In this document: in pieces, positions 1-9,218 of the stretch
Layout of the letters: each line of letters begins with the position of its first letter
How positions within the stretch are numbered: position 1 is the first letter of the stretch
NCBI GenBank assembly: GCA_021740585.1
Contig: JAIOZM010000016.1
Location: 1 to 58,270 of the forward strand
Origin: Bacteroidales bacterium
GTDB taxonomy: Bacteria > Bacteroidota > Bacteroidia > Bacteroidales > GCA-2748055
Direction of reading: 5' to 3'
DNA: 58,270 nt
Position numbers and translations under genes: made by a program
Notes under the pieces: generated by a model
Databases searched by the model: none
Told to the model about the DNA's origin: nothing
What the model saw: only the letters and a program-made list of their open reading frames with translations

Positions 1-385
<385 letters not shown>

Positions 386-452
386 ATTCAAATTAAAAAA
401 TTAATTTTCCTTCATGTCAATAATATTTTCCGCCTGCGGCGGATAACAATTT

Positions 453-558
<106 letters not shown>

Positions 559-568
559 TTTTTGAATT

Positions 569-602
569 AGCCCCGAAACTTTTGTTCCGGGGCTTTTTTT
601 TT
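569..602 (+). terminator. Intrinsic terminator of the rRNA operon
   Basis: An 11-bp stem (AGCCCCGAAAC pairing with GTTCCGGGGCT, one A-C mismatch, loop TTTT) is followed directly by a run of nine or more T. It lies 10 bases after the 5S rRNA and should end rRNA transcription. The next gene starts only 7 bases after the T run. Confidence 0.9.
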
Positions 603-608
603 AAATAT

Positions 609-2513
609 ATGTGTAAATATATCTACATATCTTTATTATCTTTCTTCTTTGCCGTCGCTCCTGGCTATGGCCAGACCGAATTGCCCGATTCTGGTATCGT
701 GATTAAAAGCTATAAAATTGATCCCGCTACCTTGATTCCAAATGAAGTGCCCCTGGATACAAGTTTTGAACCGGTTTTTCGTTACAATCCAATCGAATAT
801 AAAAGCTTTGCAAATACATTTCTCGGAAATAGCGGACAGGCGGCTATAACTAATGATTTTTTCAACAGAAACAATAATCAGACATTCTTATTTTCCACCG
901 CCCTTGATATGTATATGTATAATCCCTATAATATTTACCATTTTAATACGAGAAAACCTTTCACCGAACTGAAATACCTTTCTTCCGGTAACCGGGATAA
1001 TTCAGAACAATATCTTTCTTTTCTGCATAGTCAAAATGTGAATCAAAATCTTAATATCGGACTACTCTACGACCTGATCGCCTCAAAAGGTATGTACCTC
1101 GATCAGAATATAAGCACAAATCGATTCAATCTTTTCAGTAGTTATACAAAAGATAACTACAGTTTCTATACTTCAGTGCAATTTAATGGACATAAAGCTC
1201 AGGAAAATGGCGGGTTATTCGATATCTCTGCTTTCGTAAATCAAAATTCTGAAGCACTTAATTATCGTATGTTTCTTAGCGATGCGAATTCCCAGTACAA
1301 AAATGTAAATGTCTTTTTTACTCAGAAATTAAACCTCTCTGAAATTGTGAAGGATTCCCTTTATAAATCTCGTTTCGATAATTTCGCTGTCCATCATACC
1401 CTGAATTATGACCGTAGAATTAAATATTATTCAGATAATATATCTTCATCAGATACCCTGAATTATTATCAGAATCAATACTATTCTGTGAGCGAAGTAG
1501 TTGACTCTGCTTTTTATCACAACCTGTCAAACCGGTTCGATCTGAGCGTAAATATGATAAATGGAAGTCAGGAATTCAGGATTTATATGAAACATGAATT
1601 CAAGAAATTTGCCTTTGCACCACCGGCAGAGCTTAGTTATGACCAGGGAGGGAACACCATTGATACAGTTATCAGATCTTATAAAAAGGATATATATAAC
1701 GATATTTCAATTGGAGGACAGTTGATAGGGAAATTGAAAACATGGAGTTATACCATTGACGGACAGTTGTTTCTGACAGGTTATAATATTGGAGATGTTT
1801 TTACCGAAGCCACTTTCATTAAGAATTTCAAAAGAAAAGGCCTCGTAAGCTTAAATGCCAGAGTCTCAAGCCTGAATCCCTCTTATTTCTTAAATCATTA
1901 TGGTTCCTCACATTTTATCTGGAATAATGATTTTGGAAAAACAGAATCCACACAAATCGCATTGCGCTATTCCAACGACTCAAAAATATCGGCAAGGGCG
2001 TCTGTGAGCCTGTTTAATGATTATGTTTACCTCGATACCCTGGCATTACCTGTCCAACTCAAACCTGAAATTATGGTACTTGGATTTTTTATGGATAAGA
2101 CTTTTATTTGGGGGCCTTTCCATAATAAACACGAATTATTGATACAAAAAAGTACTCATGACGCCATTAGTTTGCCTCTGTTTAGTTATGCAAACCGATC
2201 ATGGTTTCAGGCAGATTTATTTCATGATGCACTAAAATTTCAAATAGGGGGCGAATTATACTATTTTACAAAATATTATGGAGATGCGTATATGGCAGCA
2301 ACAGGTAATTTTTACCGGCAAAATGAAGCTGAGATTGGGAATTACCCTTTTGTTAAAGGTTTTTTAAATGTTAAAATTAAGACGCTGAGATTCACAATTC
2401 AATATACCAATGCCCTTGCAGGCCTCATAGATGCTAACTATTTCATGGCCTATAGGTATCCGAACTTCAATAGCTCTATTAAGTTTGGACTGGCATGGAC
2501 CTTCAACGATTAA
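609..2513 (+). CDS. Putative outer-membrane porin (Porin_10-like)
   Basis: A 634-residue exported protein. The first ~22 residues (MCKYIYISLLSFFFAVAPGYG, then QTE) form a signal peptide. The rest is rich in alternating aromatic and polar beta-strand segments. Near residue 110 it has a stretch of the type FNTRKPFTELKYLSSGNRD followed by LHSQNVNQNLNIGL, which I recognise from the Bacteroidota putative porin family (Porin_10). The C-terminus ends in an aromatic strand (FGLAWTFND). An upstream TTG at 582 would put the start inside the rRNA terminator, so the ATG at 609 was chosen. There is almost no room for a promoter between the terminator and the gene, so expression may depend on rRNA read-through or on an unusual promoter. 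The substrate is unknown. Confidence 0.8.
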   Translation: MCKYIYISLLSFFFAVAPGYGQTELPDSGIVIKSYKIDPATLIPNEVPLDTSFEPVFRYNPIEYKSFANTFLGNSGQAAITNDFFNRNNNQTFLFSTALDMYMYNPYNIYHFNTRKPFTELKYLSSGNRDNSEQYLSFLHSQNVNQNLNIGLLYDLIASKGMYLDQNISTNRFNLFSSYTKDNYSFYTSVQFNGHKAQENGGLFDISAFVNQNSEALNYRMFLSDANSQYKNVNVFFTQKLNLSEIVKDSLYKSRFDNFAVHHTLNYDRRIKYYSDNISSSDTLNYYQNQYYSVSEVVDSAFYHNLSNRFDLSVNMINGSQEFRIYMKHEFKKFAFAPPAELSYDQGGNTIDTVIRSYKKDIYNDISIGGQLIGKLKTWSYTIDGQLFLTGYNIGDVFTEATFIKNFKRKGLVSLNARVSSLNPSYFLNHYGSSHFIWNNDFGKTESTQIALRYSNDSKISARASVSLFNDYVYLDTLALPVQLKPEIMVLGFFMDKTFIWGPFHNKHELLIQKSTHDAISLPLFSYANRSWFQADLFHDALKFQIGGELYYFTKYYGDAYMAATGNFYRQNEAEIGNYPFVKGFLNVKIKTLRFTIQYTNALAGLIDANYFMAYRYPNFNSSIKFGLAWTFND

Positions 2514-2641
2514 CCACATTTGAACATATTGGCATAAAATTTGTTAAGGGATGGATGGTTTTACAAATCCTGAATGTTTATAATATACATCCTCAGGGTT
2601 GATAACTTAAATATTTTAAATCAATAATTAGTAAGAAATTT
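2514..2641 (+). other. Intergenic, no gene seen
   Basis: AT-rich spacer between the porin and the folded leader of the next gene. No promoter matching TAnnTTTG, no hairpin followed by a T run and no convincing reading frame were seen. A transcription start for the MltF-like gene may lie here. Confidence 0.5.
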
Positions 2642-2825
2642 GGTTTCAGAAGTAATAAAAGAAACCTTATAATTTAAAACTAAAAATATGAAAAGCAACC
2701 AATATTAGAATTTCCAAAACGGAATTTAATCATTGGTAAAAGACTGTCCTCCGACAGAAAGCTGGTAGCAAAGGCGTTTATCTAAACAGCCCGTCACGTT
2801 TTAATTCGTGGCACTACTGCAAAAA
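2642..2825 (+). promoter_or_regulatory. Candidate structured 5' leader of the MltF-like gene
   Basis: A run of consecutive potential hairpins ends 17 bases before the start codon at 2843. In order they are: GGTTTC (2642) with GAAACC; ACCAAT with ATTGGT (2698-2737), with an inner ATTTCC/GGAAT stem; CTGTC-CTCC-GACAG (2744-2757); GGCGTTT-ATCT-AAAC(A)GCC (2772-2790 region); and GTCACG-TTTTAATT-CGTGGC (about 2793-2812). GTAG (2765) can also pair with CTAC (2814), closing the last two. A tiny frame MKSNQY with a stop sits at about 2688. I compared it from memory with common riboswitches (GEMM, ydaO, cobalamin, TPP, SAM, glycine, fluoride) and found no match, so its identity is unknown. Confidence 0.4.
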
Positions 2826-2842
2826 TCACTAAAACATAAACA

Positions 2843-4288
2843 ATGAATTACATAAAAGTTAGCAGATATATTATTTTAATGGTTTTTCTTTTTGTTCCTA
2901 TTATTTTTTCTTTTGATGATACAGAAGATAGATTAAATAATGAGATTGAAGAATATGTACACGATTTGTCAGAAATAAAAATGGAGGGTAAACTCCGGGT
3001 AGTTACCGATTTCAGTTCTGTTAATTATTATATTTATAAAGGACAGCCGCTTGGATTTCAATATGAGATGCTGCAGGAATTATCAGATTACCTGGGAATC
3101 GAAATTGAAGTAAGTGTTAATAATGATATTAAACAGAATTTTAATGCTCTTACCAGTGGCAACGTCGATTTAATTGCATCAAATCTAACCGTTACACCGG
3201 AAAGAGAATCCTTTATAGACTTTACCCTGCCCCATAGTCAGAGCAGACAAGTATTGGTTCAGAAGGCTAATATTCAAAAGCTGTTTCACGGAAACCAGGA
3301 ATTGAGAGATCTTAAAGAGCTTTCAGGAAAAACAGTTTATGTACAGAAGTATTCTGCACATTATCAGCAGCTAAAAAATATTTCTGAGAATTTGGGAGGA
3401 ACAATAAATATAATTGAAGTACCTATAGAAACGGAACAGCTTATAAAAATGGTGTCTCGTGGAGATATTGAGTATACTGTGGCTGATGAAGATATCGCTA
3501 TGGTTACAAACTCAACCATTTCGGGACTTGATATTGAGACAGTGTTAGGTGTCCCGCAGGAGCAGGCATGGGCTATTCGAGAGAACACTCCCGAGCTTAA
3601 GAACGAAATAAACCTATGGTTGGAGTCATTTACAAAAACCAGAAAATTTGCCATTCTTCAAAATAAGTATTTTAATAGCAGATCGATCAATAAGATTGTT
3701 AACAGCAGTTATTATTATCCCGAATCGGGTAGAATTTCTCAATACGATGACATTTTTAAATCAGAAGGATTGAAAATAGGCTGGGATTGGCGAATGCTTG
3801 CTTCTATGGTTTATCAGGAATCAAGATTCAATCCGGCTGCACGTTCATGGGCAGGGGCTTTCGGATTAATGCAACTTATGCCGGGAACAGCAAGCCGGTT
3901 TGGTGTAAGCCAGAATTCACCAGTAAGAAATCAAATTGAAGCGGGTATAAAGTTTATTCAGTGGCTCGATGTTAGACTAATAGATTTAGTTCCTGATCCA
4001 GATGAGAGAAAAAAGTTTATTCTTGCTTCTTATAATATTGGCTTTGGTCATGTGAAGGATGCAATTAATCTAACCGAGAAATACGGTGGGAATCCACAAC
4101 TTTGGGAAGGTAATGTTGAATACTACTTACTAAAGAAATCAGAAAAGGAGTATAATACCGATCCTGTAGTGGTTTACGGATATGCCAGAGGAACAGAGAC
4201 TTCAAGATATGTTAAGGATATAATGTACCGGTATAATCATTATCTTAATATTGAAGAGAGTACCCATCTCGCTCAGGTTCTTCAATAA
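2843..4288 (+). CDS. MltF-like membrane-bound lytic murein transglycosylase
   Basis: A 481-residue envelope enzyme with two parts. Residues about 1-23 are a signal or anchor segment. Residues about 48-275 resemble the extracellular solute-binding protein family 3 (GKLRVVTDFSS, then GFQYEMLQEL and DLIASNLTVTPER). Residues about 300-460 are a lytic transglycosylase (SLT) domain with catalytic glutamate E326 in YQESRFNP, followed by GAFGLMQLMPGTASRFG and later ASYNIGFGHV. This layout is that of MltF, which cleaves peptidoglycan glycan strands to 1,6-anhydro products; the binding domain modulates activity. A structured leader precedes it. Its last 44 bases overlap the end of the convergent Nudix gene. 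Confidence 0.9.
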   Translation: MNYIKVSRYIILMVFLFVPIIFSFDDTEDRLNNEIEEYVHDLSEIKMEGKLRVVTDFSSVNYYIYKGQPLGFQYEMLQELSDYLGIEIEVSVNNDIKQNFNALTSGNVDLIASNLTVTPERESFIDFTLPHSQSRQVLVQKANIQKLFHGNQELRDLKELSGKTVYVQKYSAHYQQLKNISENLGGTINIIEVPIETEQLIKMVSRGDIEYTVADEDIAMVTNSTISGLDIETVLGVPQEQAWAIRENTPELKNEINLWLESFTKTRKFAILQNKYFNSRSINKIVNSSYYYPESGRISQYDDIFKSEGLKIGWDWRMLASMVYQESRFNPAARSWAGAFGLMQLMPGTASRFGVSQNSPVRNQIEAGIKFIQWLDVRLIDLVPDPDERKKFILASYNIGFGHVKDAINLTEKYGGNPQLWEGNVEYYLLKKSEKEYNTDPVVVYGYARGTETSRYVKDIMYRYNHYLNIEESTHLAQVLQ

Positions 4289-4895
4289 TTCTGAGGAATT
4301 CGCATAATATCATTGCTGTTGCGCCCCAAATTTTATCTCCATTATAATTGTAATAAGGGATAGTGTAGGTGCATGTATTAATTTCACGGTACTCTGTGGA
4401 AATAATATCATTATTAGCTAAATCCTTTAAGGGTACCAGAATCATCCTTTCAACCTCTTTTTTATTTATTTTGAAAATTGGTGTATGTTTTGAATATCCA
4501 ACCAGAGGCAATACTTCAATTTTACTGATGGGTATTTGTATACTGGTCAGATTTCCTAAAAGTGTAATCTCATCCCGGTTTATTCCGGTCTCTTCCATCG
4601 TTTCCCGAATAGCGGTTTCAGAAAGATTTATATCTTTTTCTTCATACATACCCCCTGGAAAACTTATTTGTCCACTATGAGGTCCATCATACAGTGTTCG
4701 TTTAATTAATGCCAGATGAATCAGACCATTTAAAGGGAATAGTAATATCAATACAGCCGCTTTCTTAACCGGGTGATTATCTTCAAGATATTTTCTGGGT
4801 TCGGGAGACATCTTTCGCTGATATTCAAAACCCGGCAATTTTTCTTGAAGACGTTTTTGTATTAATTCAGATAATATTTCTACAGGATGAGCCAT
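4245..4895 (-). CDS. Nudix hydrolase, CoA pyrophosphatase type
   Basis: A 216-residue cytosolic protein. Residues 61-82 carry the UPF0035 signature of CoA diphosphatases (LALIKRTLYDG, then HSGQISFPGG). The Nudix box runs over residues 81-105 with RETMEETGI at 97-105, which supplies the Mg-binding glutamates. The predicted reaction splits CoA or a related dinucleotide to 4'-phosphopantetheine and 3',5'-ADP. Substrate choice is inferred from the motif and could differ. The 3' end overlaps the convergent MltF-like gene by 44 bases. The next minus-strand gene upstream (LolC/E-like) ends 88 bases away, so co-transcription is possible. Confidence 0.85.
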   Translation of the reverse strand: MAHPVEILSELIQKRLQEKLPGFEYQRKMSPEPRKYLEDNHPVKKAAVLILLFPLNGLIHLALIKRTLYDGPHSGQISFPGGMYEEKDINLSETAIRETMEETGINRDEITLLGNLTSIQIPISKIEVLPLVGYSKHTPIFKINKKEVERMILVPLKDLANNDIISTEYREINTCTYTIPYYNYNGDKIWGATAMILCEFLRIIEEPERDGYSLQY

Positions 4896-4983
4896 AAAAC
4901 ATTGCTGTAATTGAAAATCATGGATATAAGCGATAAACGGCAGGAATTGATAATTGTTTAAACCAATATGTAATATCTTGTAT

Positions 4984-6225
4984 TTATTTGAATGAGATTG
5001 TTTTTGCAGGAGATATTCTGGAAATAATCATGGAAGGTAAAATAAGGAATATAAAAATAGCAAAAGTAGCTCCTGCATTGATCAGGAGGATATGGGAAAA
5101 ATCAAGATTAATTGGTACTGTCGATAAATAGTAATTTTCAGGATTCAAACTAATAATTTCAAACTTTTTCTGAATAAAACTTAAACCAAGGCCAAGAATA
5201 TTTCCAAATAACAATCCTCTGAATATCAGGTAAAAAGACTGGTAGTAGAAGATTCTTTTAATCATTGAATTACTTCCTCCGAGTGCTTTCAATACCCCGA
5301 TCATATACGTCCTGTCGAGAATGAGTATAAGAATACCGGAAACCATGTTAAATCCGGCAACAATAATCATCAGAAGGATAATAATTATCACATTCAGATC
5401 CTGCAAGTTAAGCCAGTCAAATATTTGCGGGTATCTTTCGGTAATGCTCGAGGCTTTTAAACGCCCGCCATCTTCAAAATAAAGTGCTGAGATGATATCA
5501 CGAATTTCCCATGTGGTTTCATCTAAATCTTTAAATTCATTTATATTTATCTCTAATCCGCTAATCTCCTGATCATTCCATCCATTAAGCCTCTGGATAT
5601 GCTTTATATCAACAAAACCAAAGGTTTCGTCCAACTCAACAAGACTTGTTTCATAAATGCCGGTAATTACAAATTTTCTGAATCGCGGACTTTCATCTAT
5701 AAACCACATTCTGAGTGGATCGTCTATATTTAACTTTAATTTTTTTGCGGTATGGGACGAGATAATTATTCCTTGATTATAACTTGAATCAATATTAAGT
5801 ATGCTCCCCTCAATTAATGTAGAATTAAAGAATTGCCAGTCAAAATCACTGCTCACCCCTTTTAGGACCAGTCCCTGAATATCAGTATCTGTTTTGATAA
5901 TACCCGCTTTTATTGCAAATGTCTGTACTTGTTTTACATTCTTAAGTGCAGCAATTTCTTCATATACAGGAGAGTAAGCCGGTATGGGTTTTGTTTCGTA
6001 AGATAGATTGGAGTCGTAATTTAATACCTGGATATGTGAGCCAAAGCCTGAGATTTTATTTGTAATATTATTTTTAAATCCTGTAACAATTGAAACCGAA
6101 ACCAGCATTACAGCAACACTGAGTGTAATACCGGTTATTACAATAGTTGAAATAGTATTGGAAAAGTGTTTCCGCTTCCGCTTTTTCCCGCTTATTCTGT
6201 TTGCTATGAAAAATTCTAAATTCAA
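4984..6225 (-). CDS. LolC/LolE-type ABC transporter permease
   Basis: A 413-residue inner-membrane protein with the FtsX/MacB fold. One transmembrane helix is at about residues 24-48, followed by a large periplasmic domain (about 50-265). Three C-terminal helices start near residues 275, 330 and 375, with the conserved coupling segment IGVLKALGGSN after the second helix. The protein ends with ISPAKTISFK, typical of lipoprotein-releasing permeases. It should work with a LolD ATPase to release lipoproteins from the inner membrane. A LolD-like gene lies at 47856, not next to it. A TACATTTG (-7 type) element sits 20 bases upstream. It is transcribed away from the namZ-like gene. Confidence 0.85.
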   Translation of the reverse strand: MNLEFFIANRISGKKRKRKHFSNTISTIVITGITLSVAVMLVSVSIVTGFKNNITNKISGFGSHIQVLNYDSNLSYETKPIPAYSPVYEEIAALKNVKQVQTFAIKAGIIKTDTDIQGLVLKGVSSDFDWQFFNSTLIEGSILNIDSSYNQGIIISSHTAKKLKLNIDDPLRMWFIDESPRFRKFVITGIYETSLVELDETFGFVDIKHIQRLNGWNDQEISGLEININEFKDLDETTWEIRDIISALYFEDGGRLKASSITERYPQIFDWLNLQDLNVIIIILLMIIVAGFNMVSGILILILDRTYMIGVLKALGGSNSMIKRIFYYQSFYLIFRGLLFGNILGLGLSFIQKKFEIISLNPENYYLSTVPINLDFSHILLINAGATFAIFIFLILPSMIISRISPAKTISFK

Positions 6226-6245
6226 TATTCTTTTTATATGTTCGA

Positions 6246-6253
6246 CAAATGTA
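6246..6253 (-). promoter_or_regulatory. Candidate -7 promoter element for the LolC/E-like gene
   Basis: On the minus strand this reads TACATTTG, matching the Bacteroidota primary sigma -7 consensus TAnnTTTG. It is 20 bases before the start codon. No clear -33 TTTG was seen, so this rests on one short element. Confidence 0.4.
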
Positions 6254-6280
6254 ATAAATTAGCACTTTAAGTTTTAGGGA

Positions 6281-7453
6281 ATGAACAGGAATTTGATAGT
6301 TAGTTTTTTTATTTTATTAAGCTCTTGTCTTTATTCATCAGAAGAATCAGGCGGGGAAATTATCTGTGCTGCCGATAAGACCGATCGATATTTTGATTTG
6401 CTGAGAGCAAAAAGCTTTGCTCTGGTTTCTAATCAAACCAGTCTGATAGCTGATGTTCATCTGGTTGACAGTCTTTTATCATCCGGAATCAGACCGGTTC
6501 GCATTTTCACTCCCGAACACGGTTTCAGAGGTAATGTGCAGGCTGGCGAATTGATTGATAATTCGGTCGATTCGAAAACAGGTATTCCAATTGTCTCCTT
6601 ATATGGCTCCCACAAACAGCCAACTGATGAAGAAATGCAGGATATTGAGCTCATAGTTTTCGATCTTCAGGATGTTGGAGTCCGTTTCTATACCTATATT
6701 TCAACCCTGCACTATGTGATGGAAGCCTGTGCCAGAAATGGTGTTGATCTACTCATTCTTGACAGACCAAATCCAAACGGCGATTATATCGACGGGCCCA
6801 TTCGGGAAGAAAAGCATATCTCTTTTGTCGGAATGCACCCCATTCCTGTTTTGCATGCAATGAGTATAGGAGAATATGGGAAAATGATAATCGGTGAAAA
6901 CTGGCTACTTGAAAAAGGAGAATTTGAGCTACAGGTAATTACCTGCGAAAACTATTCCCATCAAAAAAAGTATGTTCCACCTGTTCTGCCTTCGCCAAAT
7001 TTACCAAATTACCAGGCCATCAGATTATATCCATCCTTATGCTTTTTTGAAGGAACGAAAGTAAGTATTGGACGAGGTACAGACTTCCCCTTTCAGGTAT
7101 ATGGTGCTCCGGAATTTGATACCACTCAGTTTTCATTTACGCCTGAAAGTCGACCGGGAGCCAGTCTTAATCCAAAATTTATGGGTGTAAAATGCGGCGG
7201 CGTAGATCTTAGAAATGAGAAAGTCGATCCGCCGGAGTTTGGTCAACTTAATCTGGAATGGATAATTGATGCCTACAACCGGTTTCAGGACAAAGAAAAT
7301 TTTTTCACGAATTACTTTGAATCATTAGCCGGAACCGATTCATTAAGAAAACAAATAGAATCAGGATTGACATCGCAGGAAATAAGGGAAAGCTGGAAAT
7401 CCGGTTTGGAGGAATTCAAAACAATCAGAACAAAGTATCTGCTTTATGATTGA
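6281..7453 (+). CDS. DUF1343 lipoprotein, NamZ-type exo-beta-N-acetylmuramidase
   Basis: A 390-residue exported protein of the DUF1343 family, whose studied member NamZ (family GH171) removes terminal MurNAc from peptidoglycan fragments. Family signatures are visible: FALVSNQTSL near residue 46, IRPVRIFTPEHGFRG near 70-85, VFDLQDVGVRFYTYISTLHY near 127-146, and DRPNPNGDYIDGP near 161-173. The N-terminus (MNRNLIVSFFILLSSC) looks like a lipoprotein signal with C16 as the lipidated cysteine, although LSSC is not a perfect lipobox. It faces the aminotransferase gene tail to tail. Together with the MltF-like enzyme nearby it suggests peptidoglycan turnover and MurNAc recovery. Confidence 0.88.
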   Translation: MNRNLIVSFFILLSSCLYSSEESGGEIICAADKTDRYFDLLRAKSFALVSNQTSLIADVHLVDSLLSSGIRPVRIFTPEHGFRGNVQAGELIDNSVDSKTGIPIVSLYGSHKQPTDEEMQDIELIVFDLQDVGVRFYTYISTLHYVMEACARNGVDLLILDRPNPNGDYIDGPIREEKHISFVGMHPIPVLHAMSIGEYGKMIIGENWLLEKGEFELQVITCENYSHQKKYVPPVLPSPNLPNYQAIRLYPSLCFFEGTKVSIGRGTDFPFQVYGAPEFDTTQFSFTPESRPGASLNPKFMGVKCGGVDLRNEKVDPPEFGQLNLEWIIDAYNRFQDKENFFTNYFESLAGTDSLRKQIESGLTSQEIRESWKSGLEEFKTIRTKYLLYD

Positions 7454-7489
7454 AAACTCAGTCCGGGCTCATTAACACTTCGAATCGAT

Positions 7490-8689
7490 TTAAATCTCTC
7501 TTCCCGGATAAACCTTAAGCGCTTCTTCTAAGGTTTCCATAGCTAATGCGAGGTCCTCAATCTTTAAAACATAAGCTATTCTGACCTGTTTTTTTCCATG
7601 CAAAGGATTCGAGTAAAAACCTGAGGCAGGAGCCATCATTACCGTTTGGTTCTTGTATTCGAACTCGCTTAATATCCATTTGCAAAAAATATCTGCATCG
7701 TCAACAGGTAACTGGGCTATGGTGTAGAAAGCACCACCCGGATTGGGGCAAATAACCCCTTCCATTTTATTCAAAGCAGCGACAGTAAAATTTCTTCTTT
7801 CGATATATTCCTCGTACACTTCCTTAAAATAGGAATCGGGTGTATTTAAGGCGGCTTCTCCTATAACTTGTCCGAGTGAAGGCGGACTTAATCTGGCCTG
7901 AGCGAATTTTAGCGCCGTATTTATTACCGATTTATTCCTGGAAATAAGTGCGCCAATCCTTACTCCGCAAGCACTGTATCGCTTTGAAACGGAGTCCATC
8001 ATAATAATATTTTCTTCCAGACCCTTCAGATTCATTACAGAATAATGCTCTTTGCCATCGTAGCAAAATTCCCTGTAAACCTCATCAGAATATAAATAGA
8101 GATCGTATTTTCTTACAATTTCCCCCAGCGTTTCAATTTCTTTTCGGGAATAAAGATAACCGGTCGGATTATTAGGATTGCAAATTACTATGCCCCGGGT
8201 TTTATCGGTAATTAGTTTCTCAAATTCAGAAATAGGAGGCAATGCAAAATTTTCCTTAATGGAAGATGTAACAGGTATAACATTTACACCTGCCGCTGTG
8301 GAAAATCCGTTATAGTTTGCATAGAATGGTTCAGGAATAATAATTTCCTCACCCGGATTAACCGTCGACATAAGCGCAAACATAATGGCTTCAGATCCGC
8401 CGGTAGTTATTAGAATTTCTGAATAATCAATGTCAATATCAATCTTCTTATAATAGTCAGCAAGCTTACGACGATAAGATTCAATCCCGGCAGAATGACT
8501 ATATTCGATTACCTTCTCCTTATAATTTCTGATAGCCTCAAGGGCCACTTCCGGAGTCCGGATATCGGGCTGTCCGATGTTTAAATGAAATACTTTTCTG
8601 TTTTTTCTTTTTGCTTCTTCGGCGAAGGGTACAAGCTTCCTGATAGGAGAAGCAGGCATTTTATTCCCTTTATCTGAAATTGATGGCAT
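7490..8689 (-). CDS. PLP-dependent class I/II aminotransferase
   Basis: A 399-residue cytosolic enzyme of fold type I. Residues 38-43 (NIGQPD) begin the substrate region. TTGGSEAI (95-102) binds cofactor phosphate, NPNNPTG (171-177) and D202 hold the pyridine ring, K236 in SVSKRYS forms the Schiff base, and R244 is close behind. The overall type is aspartate/aromatic aminotransferase-like. The exact amino acid used cannot be read from the sequence. A DUF1573 gene lies 27 bases upstream on the same strand, so the two may share a transcript from the promoter near 9150. Confidence 0.88.
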   Translation of the reverse strand: MPSISDKGNKMPASPIRKLVPFAEEAKRKNRKVFHLNIGQPDIRTPEVALEAIRNYKEKVIEYSHSAGIESYRRKLADYYKKIDIDIDYSEILITTGGSEAIMFALMSTVNPGEEIIIPEPFYANYNGFSTAAGVNVIPVTSSIKENFALPPISEFEKLITDKTRGIVICNPNNPTGYLYSRKEIETLGEIVRKYDLYLYSDEVYREFCYDGKEHYSVMNLKGLEENIIMMDSVSKRYSACGVRIGALISRNKSVINTALKFAQARLSPPSLGQVIGEAALNTPDSYFKEVYEEYIERRNFTVAALNKMEGVICPNPGGAFYTIAQLPVDDADIFCKWILSEFEYKNQTVMMAPASGFYSNPLHGKKQVRIAYVLKIEDLALAMETLEEALKVYPGREI

Positions 8690-8716
8690 AATTCTTATAT
8701 TTTAGTATTCTTAATT

Positions 8717-9133
8717 TTATTCTTCAACGTTCATTGGCGCCACATTACCTTTAATAAAAAGCTTGAGAGGAGAATTCTCGGTATTGCTGTAAACGGTAAT
8801 ATTTTTATTAAAATTTCCGGCAAGTTTTGTGTTGTAACTGATTCCTATTTTACCCTTCTCCCCAGGTTTAACAGGCTCCTCAGGCCATTCCGGACGCGTG
8901 CATCCACAGCTCGATCTCACATTATGAATTATTAAATCATTTTTCCTGGATGTATTTGTGAATTCAAAATAACAGCGGCCATCACTATCGTAAGCAATAT
9001 CGCCAAAATCGTATTGAGTATATTCAAAGCTTATTTCAGCAACAGTTTCTGTTGACTCTTCATTTTTATTAGTATTACAGGAGAAAGTGAAAATGATAAA
9101 AACGAAAAGGAGGATAATATTAGTGGATTTCAT
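8717..9133 (-). CDS. DUF1573 domain lipoprotein
   Basis: A 138-residue lipoprotein. The signal MKSTNIILLFVFIIFTFSC gives a lipobox with C19. The rest matches DUF1573, an Ig-like beta-sandwich domain common in Bacteroidota, with the family features F-x-F-x-N-T-S (YFEFTNTS), SSCGCTRPEWP near residues 79-89, and PVKPGEKGKIGISYNT. The function of the family is unknown; the two close cysteines are conserved in it. A longer frame starting at 9166 exists. The start at 9133 was chosen because it begins the signal peptide and because a TATTTTTG element lies within the longer version. Confidence 0.85.
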   Translation of the reverse strand: MKSTNIILLFVFIIFTFSCNTNKNEESTETVAEISFEYTQYDFGDIAYDSDGRCYFEFTNTSRKNDLIIHNVRSSCGCTRPEWPEEPVKPGEKGKIGISYNTKLAGNFNKNITVYSNTENSPLKLFIKGNVAPMNVEE

Positions 9134-9146
9134 CAGGTATTTTTTA

Positions 9147-9154
9147 CAAAAATA
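9147..9154 (-). promoter_or_regulatory. Candidate -7 promoter element for the DUF1573 gene
   Basis: Reads TATTTTTG on the minus strand (TAnnTTTG consensus), 13 bases before the chosen start codon at 9133. It supports the shorter start. No matching -33 element was identified. Confidence 0.4.
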
Positions 9155-9218
9155 GAAAACATTCATGATAAATTCTTTATCAAAATTAAAAATCTAAACA
9201 TACTAATTTTGCTGGTGC

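Noticed and set aside
2642..2825. Known riboswitch assignment (GEMM, ydaO, cobalamin) for the MltF leader
   Set aside because: The conserved cores of those classes are not present; kept only as an unclassified structure.
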